This document shows, piece by piece, positions 5,139 through 9,714 of a stretch of 9,714 nt of DNA. Below the pieces are notes generated by a model that was not told where the DNA came from, searched no databases, and worked only from the letters and a program-made list of their open reading frames with translations. The position numbers and the translations under genes were made by a program. Every line of letters starts with the position of its first letter. The first letter of the stretch is position 1. Source of the DNA: Rhodobiaceae bacterium (GTDB taxonomy: Bacteria; Pseudomonadota; Alphaproteobacteria; Micropepsales; Micropepsaceae); contig VFKO01000092.1 in assembly GCA_009885515.1 (NCBI GenBank), forward strand, positions 1 through 9,714, read 5' to 3'.

Positions 5139-7076
5139 ATGCGTTGGACCCGCTCAACTATTGCTGCCGCAGCGATCACCCTCAGCATCGTGCTGTTTTT
5201 TGCCGTCAACATGACCTCTGACGTCTGGTTCTCGTCTGCTCGTATCGACTTGACTGAAAACGGCCTCTACACTGTCAGCCAGGGCACGCGCGACACGCTT
5301 CAGTCGATTCCGGAACCGGTGACCTTGCGGTTTTATTTTTCCGAGAAAGTCTCCGTGAAATACGCCGGCGTGCGCGCTTATGGCTCGCGCATTCGCGACC
5401 TGTTGCTGCGCTACGAAAGCATCGCCGACGGCAAACTCAAGCTTGAAATTGTTGATCCCGAACCGCTCACAGAACAAGAAGACCTCGCAGCCTCGCAAGG
5501 CGTAACCGGCGCGCCAACCCCAGCTGGCGAGAAAATTTACTTCGGTCTGGTTGGCACGAACATGGTCAGCGGCCGGGAAGTCATCCCCTTCTTCCTGGAA
5601 GACCGCGAAGCCTATCTCGAATACGACATCACAAATCTCATTTTCAAGCTCACACGGGAGAAAAAGCCGAAAGTGGGGGTTGTGTCGAACATTCCATTCG
5701 ACGCCGGGTCTGGCGGCATGATGGCGGCGATGCAAGGCCAGTCCAAGCCATTCATGATCTACGAGCAGCTGCGCGAGTCCTTCGACGTCCAATTCCTAGA
5801 ACAGGAATTCGACAGAATTCCCGCCGATATCGACGTTGTGATGATCGCGCACCCCAAACCGCTCACGCCAACAACGCAGTATGCGATCGACCAATTTGTC
5901 ATGCGCGGCGGCCGCGCGCTGGTGTTCCTCGACCCGTGGTCCGAAATTTCGCAAGTTGGCGCCGACCCATCGGGGCAACCGCTTCAGGGTTCGACGCAGT
6001 CTTCAGCGGCAAGCATTGAACCTTTGTTGAAATCGTGGGGCGTTGCAGTTGACCCTGGAAATATCATCGGCGTGCGTGACCGCGCGCAACGCGTGCAGTT
6101 CTCTGGTGATGTCGTCGATTATGTGGCCTGGGTCAGCTTCAATGCGGCAGATATGGATCGAAAGGATCTCGTGACTGCGGAGTTGACGGATATCAATCTG
6201 GGAACCGTGGGCGCAATCAAAAAACGCGAAGGCGCGACGACCGAATTGCTGCCGCTCATCCAAACGACAAACGACACGATGCAAATCCCGCTGACCAAAA
6301 TCACCGGCAATCCCAATCCCGACGATTTGCTGCGCGACTTTGCCAGGTCCGGCGAGCAGTTCGTTGTTGCAGCCCGCATTCGCGGACCCGTCAAATCGGC
6401 ATTTCCGGCAGGCGTGCCCGCGCAACCCCTCACCGATGGCCAACCAGTCAAGGGCCCGATACCCGCCCACATCAAGGAAACGAAAGCAGCTAATATCGTG
6501 CTGGTTGCTGACAGTGACATATTCAACGACGGCTTTTGGGTTCAGCCGCAGGAGCTTCAAGGTCAACGCGTTGCGGTACCCGTGGCCGACAATGCCGTGT
6601 TCGTGTTGAACACGATAGAGAATTTAACCGGGACCGATGCGCTGATCTCGCTGCGCTCGCGCGGAACATCAAACCGCCCGTTTGTTGTCGTCAACGATAT
6701 GCGCCGCCGGGCGGAGCAGCAATTTCTGCGCCAGGAGCAACTGCTTCAGGAAAAATTGACGGCCACTCAAAGCAAGTTGGCTGAACTCGAGGGCAGACGC
6801 CGGGCGCAAAGCAGGCCCGGCACCGCACATCCCCAGGAGCTTCTGACGGCGGAACAAGAAAAAGAGATGGAAAATTTCCGTTCGGAACTGATCGACACGC
6901 GTAAGGCTTTGCGTGACGTCCAGTATAAATTGCGCCGCGACATAGATGGTTTCGGCAATTGGCTGGCCGCAATCAATATTCTCTTTATCCCCTTGATGAT
7001 TGCAGGTACGGCGCTGGTGATGTGGGTCTCTGGCCGCCGCAAGAAGCCGGCGCCGGCGTCCGGGGGCGCGCAATGA
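5139..7076 (+). CDS. GldG-type ABC auxiliary protein (membrane-anchored, large periplasmic domain)
   Basis: A 645-residue protein of the GldG / ABC_transp_aux type, found as a partner of GldA/GldF-like ABC systems. An N-terminal membrane anchor lies at about 7-24 and is followed by IDLTENGLYTVSQGT (36-50), the opening motif of this family. A first folded domain spans about 60-165. A second, from about 177, includes KVGVVSN, DVVMIAHPKPLT (232-243) and DQFVMRGGRALVFLDP (251-266), and continues to VADSDIFND (456-464). Residues of about 520-605 are highly charged and heptad-like, probably a coiled coil. A second membrane segment is near 609-632, with a basic cytoplasmic tail. Two anchors with the bulk between them place the main body in the periplasm. 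No enzymatic motif is apparent, so a binding or scaffolding role is inferred. The start is three bases after the permease stop. Confidence 0.88.
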   Translation: MRWTRSTIAAAAITLSIVLFFAVNMTSDVWFSSARIDLTENGLYTVSQGTRDTLQSIPEPVTLRFYFSEKVSVKYAGVRAYGSRIRDLLLRYESIADGKLKLEIVDPEPLTEQEDLAASQGVTGAPTPAGEKIYFGLVGTNMVSGREVIPFFLEDREAYLEYDITNLIFKLTREKKPKVGVVSNIPFDAGSGGMMAAMQGQSKPFMIYEQLRESFDVQFLEQEFDRIPADIDVVMIAHPKPLTPTTQYAIDQFVMRGGRALVFLDPWSEISQVGADPSGQPLQGSTQSSAASIEPLLKSWGVAVDPGNIIGVRDRAQRVQFSGDVVDYVAWVSFNAADMDRKDLVTAELTDINLGTVGAIKKREGATTELLPLIQTTNDTMQIPLTKITGNPNPDDLLRDFARSGEQFVVAARIRGPVKSAFPAGVPAQPLTDGQPVKGPIPAHIKETKAANIVLVADSDIFNDGFWVQPQELQGQRVAVPVADNAVFVLNTIENLTGTDALISLRSRGTSNRPFVVVNDMRRRAEQQFLRQEQLLQEKLTATQSKLAELEGRRRAQSRPGTAHPQELLTAEQEKEMENFRSELIDTRKALRDVQYKLRRDIDGFGNWLAAINILFIPLMIAGTALVMWVSGRRKKPAPASGGAQ

Positions 7077-8203
7077 ACCTTCCCGCAGCCACCAGGCAAC
7101 CCGTTATACCGGTCCTCAAGCGCCGGATACGTGCTTTGACAGTTCTTGCAGGCGCAACGGCAATTGCTGTGGTGTTCGCGTCTATCGCTCAATGGCAGCG
7201 TGGCACGACCAGCCAACCCGTGTTCGAGCAAGTACGAATGTTTCCGTCCCTCGAAGCAAAAGTCGATGACGTGGTCTCGATACAAATCGAAACAAAGTCG
7301 TCGGTGTTCAATGTAACGCGCAGAGCCGACGGGCAGTGGATATTGCCCGACAAGGCAGGCTATGGCGCCGACTTCAATGCCGTACGCAAAACCATTCTGG
7401 GGCTTGCCGAACTCGACCTGATCGAACCGCGGACTGCGCGCGCGGACTGGCAGGAAAAGCTTGGGTTGGGCCTCCCCAAATCGGGTGGTTCCGGGTCGCT
7501 TGTGACTCTGAAAGACAAGAAAGGTGATATTCTTGCGAGCCTGGTGTCCGGTGCCGCTGTTGAAGGCGCGTCTACAGGTGGAAAGCAAGCCATCTATGTA
7601 CGCCGCCCCGGCGATGCGCAAACATATGTTGCACGCGGGAGCTATTCGCTCGACACCGCCCAAGAGCAATGGCTCGACAAATCATTCATCGATTTTGCAC
7701 GTGATCGCATCAAAACTGTTTCGGTTAAACCGTTTACTGGGGCCGCCTACACGGTAACGCGCGATAAGCCTGAGACTCAAAATTTCTCAGTCGTTGGGCG
7801 CTTGCCCTCTGGCCGCTCGCTGCGGTCCGAAGGTGAGCCCAACGGTGTCGGTAATGCGCTGATGGGGATGTCCTTCACAGATATCGTCCCGCAATCAAAA
7901 GTCGATTTTTCAAAGCCAGCCCGTTCAGCTTTTCAGACATTTGACGGTTTGGCGTTGAACCTGATCATTGCTCTTAAAGACAATGAGTATTGGGTTGCCC
8001 TGGATGCCATTGCCATCATCTCAGTTCAACCGCCCCAGAACGCCACCGCGTCAAAACTCAAGCCCGATATCGCCAAGGAGGCGAAAGAAATAAATGCGAT
8101 GGCAATGGGCTGGGCGTACAAAATCCCCAATTTCAAGGGTGCATTGCTGACTTCGCCGGTCGAAGCCCTGCTCAATCCCATAGATGCGGGCGCACCCCGT
8201 TAG
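7073..8203 (+). CDS. DUF4340 domain-containing protein of the Gld-like ABC operon
   Basis: A 376-residue protein matching the DUF4340 family, which regularly accompanies GldG-type genes and has no proven biochemical role. A single N-terminal membrane anchor lies at about 21-39 after a basic stretch (KRRIR), which suggests a periplasmic body. DUF4340-like features include VDDVVSIQIETKSSVFNVTR, DGQWILPDKAGYGADFNAVRKTI and LAELDLIEPRTA, then a repeated beta-rich layout. I chose the ATG at 7073, which overlaps the previous stop as ATGA (7073-7076). An ATG at 6959 in the same frame would run 117 bases inside the upstream gene and put non-homologous sequence before the anchor. It ends 8 bases from the convergent DUF1223 gene, and no terminator hairpin is visible between them. 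Confidence 0.87.
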   Translation: MNLPAATRQPVIPVLKRRIRALTVLAGATAIAVVFASIAQWQRGTTSQPVFEQVRMFPSLEAKVDDVVSIQIETKSSVFNVTRRADGQWILPDKAGYGADFNAVRKTILGLAELDLIEPRTARADWQEKLGLGLPKSGGSGSLVTLKDKKGDILASLVSGAAVEGASTGGKQAIYVRRPGDAQTYVARGSYSLDTAQEQWLDKSFIDFARDRIKTVSVKPFTGAAYTVTRDKPETQNFSVVGRLPSGRSLRSEGEPNGVGNALMGMSFTDIVPQSKVDFSKPARSAFQTFDGLALNLIIALKDNEYWVALDAIAIISVQPPQNATASKLKPDIAKEAKEINAMAMGWAYKIPNFKGALLTSPVEALLNPIDAGAPR

Positions 8204-8211
8204 CACTGGGT

Positions 8212-8961
8212 TCATTTGCTCTTGCGTAACTTGATTTGTGCGGCCCCCTGCACGGGTCCATTGCTACCGGATTGAATCCACACCGCAAGGCCGTCGGTCA
8301 TCTCATTGGGGTCGCGTCCGTGTGCAGGCACCTTGAGCGTCGTAGCAGTTCCGGACCATTTCCCCGCTTCAGAAAAGTCCCTGACAACGTTCCAATAGGT
8401 CATCACCCGGCCTGAATTTTCGCCGCGCGTAATATTTACACTGCGCGACGAGAGTGTGTGCGCTATCCATATTGTCGATCCTGGACCCGCAGCTCCGGTA
8501 CCAATATGGACCTGAACATCGTTTCCTGTTTGCTCAAGAATAATGGTGGCGCGTTTTCCCCGAGTCTCGGCGAGCCTCGCGCTCAGAGCACCGGTTACAT
8601 CACTTCGCTGATTGCCAACAACGTCGCGCACGCCGTCAATAATCACTTGCGGCGTGTACACTTGCCGCGATGGCATCACGGGCTCATAGCCTTTTTGGCG
8701 CACCGTATTATCGTGACTGGCCAACGTATCGCGCCAGCCGGTGTAGTCCCAGTAATCGATGTTGAATGAAACTGCGACCACATCGGGCCGCTTTTGCAGT
8801 TCACCCCAAATCTGGTCGGCGACCGGACAGGACGAGCAGCCCTGACTGGTGTAAAGCTCGGCAAAGACCGGCTCTGCTTTCAGCGGCAAGACAACGAGCA
8901 CCGCACCCGCCACCACAAGGCAGCCGGCGCGCAAGATGAAAGGAAGGGTCAAATGCGTCAT
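8212..8961 (-). CDS. DUF1223 domain-containing exported thioredoxin-fold protein
   Basis: A 249-residue protein of the DUF1223 family. The N-terminus has a hydrophobic segment (about 8-27) ending in LKAEP, read as a signal peptide or membrane anchor. The mature part begins with FAELYTSQGCSSCPVAD, a thioredoxin-like strand followed by a CxxC pair (Cys42, Cys45). Further conserved blocks are FNIDYWDYTGWRD (66-78) and VYTPQVIIDG (101-110). A redox or thiol role in the periplasm is plausible from the fold but not established for the family. I chose the ATG at 8961 because it places the signal segment at the N-terminus; a frame-matched ATG at 9078 would run 50 bases into the aconitase gene and add an implausible leader. 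The ribosome binding site is weak. Aconitase lies directly upstream on the same strand, an arrangement I recall from other Rhizobiales genomes. Confidence 0.9.
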   Translation of the reverse strand: MTHLTLPFILRAGCLVVAGAVLVVLPLKAEPVFAELYTSQGCSSCPVADQIWGELQKRPDVVAVSFNIDYWDYTGWRDTLASHDNTVRQKGYEPVMPSRQVYTPQVIIDGVRDVVGNQRSDVTGALSARLAETRGKRATIILEQTGNDVQVHIGTGAAGPGSTIWIAHTLSSRSVNITRGENSGRVMTYWNVVRDFSEAGKWSGTATTLKVPAHGRDPNEMTDGLAVWIQSGSNGPVQGAAQIKLRKSK

Positions 8962-9028
8962 CACGCAAAAACCTACTCGCGGCCAGCCTCTCTGCCTAGT
9001 CACGAAGCGGTGTTTGGCAGTGCCTGGA

Positions 9029-9714
9029 TCATGCAGCCTTGACCAATCCGCGCAGCACGTAGTGCAGAATTCCGCCATTTCGGAAGTACTCTATTTCGTC
9101 GAGCGTATCGATACGCGACATGACCGGCACATTTTCAAGGCGTCCATCGGCATAAGTAATATCGACACTCAGCATCTGCCGGGGCTTCAAATCCTGTTCC
9201 AGCCCTGGAATATCGATGAGTTCCGCGCCCGTTAGCCCCAGACTTTTCCAATTCTGGCCGCCGGTAAACTGCAGCGGCAGCACTCCCATGCCGACCAAAT
9301 TGGAGCGGTGGATGCGTTCAAAAGTCTCGACAATCACAGCTCGTACACCCAGCAAACGCGTACCTTTCGCAGCCCAGTCCCGCGAAGAGCCAGTGCCATA
9401 TTCCTTGCCGGCAAAAATCACCAGCGGCACGCCATCCGTCTGATAGCGCATGGCTGCATCATAGATCGGCATCTGATCGCCTGAAGGCTGGTACTTCGTG
9501 ACACCGCCTTCCACCCCGGGAACCATTTGGTTCTTGATACGGATATTGGCAAACGTCCCGCGCATCATGACCTCGTGATTGCCGCGCCGCGCACCATAGC
9601 TGTTGAAGTCCGTCTGTCGCACTTGCCGCTCTTGCAAGAACGTGCCGGCCGGGCTTGATGATTTTATGTCTCCAGCCGGGCTGATGTGATCTGTCGTGAT
9701 CGAATCGCCGAACA
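9029..9714 (-). CDS. acnA: Aconitate hydratase A, C-terminal part (5' end outside the window)
   Basis: The frame is open to the window edge (first full codon 9712-9710), so about 227 C-terminal residues of a roughly 890-900-residue enzyme are present. It isomerises citrate to isocitrate through cis-aconitate in the TCA cycle, in the cytoplasm, with a [4Fe-4S] cluster. The visible part is mainly the C-terminal swivel domain: GDSITTDHISPAG near the edge, SYGARRGNHEVMMRGTFANIRIKN, and KEYGTGSSRDWAAKGT, whose Ser and Arg belong to the active site. It ends with IEYFRNGGILHYVLRGL, which matches AcnA/IRP-type aconitases rather than AcnB. The cluster cysteines are in the missing part. The DUF1223 gene begins 67 bases after the stop on the same strand, and no clear terminator separates them. 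Confidence 0.95.
   Translation of the reverse strand, partial: FGDSITTDHISPAGDIKSSSPAGTFLQERQVRQTDFNSYGARRGNHEVMMRGTFANIRIKNQMVPGVEGGVTKYQPSGDQMPIYDAAMRYQTDGVPLVIFAGKEYGTGSSRDWAAKGTRLLGVRAVIVETFERIHRSNLVGMGVLPLQFTGGQNWKSLGLTGAELIDIPGLEQDLKPRQMLSVDITYADGRLENVPVMSRIDTLDEIEYFRNGGILHYVLRGLVKAA

Noticed and set aside
6767..7669. A 300-codon open frame on the minus strand
   Set aside because: It lies antisense across the end of the GldG-type gene and the start of the DUF4340 gene, both supported by family motifs and ATGA coupling. Its product is Cys/Arg/His-rich with no recognisable domain.

Overview
The window reads as ordinary chromosomal DNA of an alphaproteobacterium, most likely in or near Hyphomicrobiales (Rhizobiales). 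The taxonomic hints are a DUF2794 protein (a family I know essentially from Alphaproteobacteria), an aconitase gene followed by a DUF1223 protein, moderately high G+C, and dense same-strand gene clusters. No tRNA, rRNA, CRISPR array, transposase or phage gene was seen.

Layout. Positions 1-474 (+) hold the 3' end of a Bax inhibitor-1/YccA-type membrane protein gene, closed by a strong intrinsic terminator at 501-533. Converging on it from the minus strand are a family 3 O-methyltransferase (1700-1038) and the DUF2794 gene (990-601), probably co-transcribed. Divergent from the methyltransferase is a serine alpha/beta hydrolase (1800-2519, +). A gene-poor stretch (2520-2808) follows. It carries a 12-bp inverted repeat with a downstream T-run, and then a second, perfect 10-bp hairpin with a T7 tract that ends exactly at the start codon of a short-chain dehydrogenase/reductase (2809-3552, +).

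The core of the window is a tightly packed four-gene unit at 3652-8203 (+): an ABC ATPase (GldA-like), an ABC-2 permease (GldF-like), a large membrane-anchored GldG-type auxiliary protein and a DUF4340 protein. The joints are ATGA overlaps or a 3-bp gap, so the four are almost certainly translated together and form one inner-membrane complex. Relatives are named after Bacteroidetes gliding-motility genes, but the role in a proteobacterium is not established. It is the best candidate here for a poorly understood system.

On the minus strand, converging on this operon with only 8 bp between stop codons, lie a secreted or membrane-anchored DUF1223 thioredoxin-fold protein (8961-8212) and the C-terminal part of aconitate hydratase AcnA (from 9714, truncated by the window edge, to 9029).

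The two observations most worth testing are the hairpin that is at once a terminator and a Shine-Dalgarno sequester in front of the dehydrogenase, and the Gld-like/DUF4340 operon itself.
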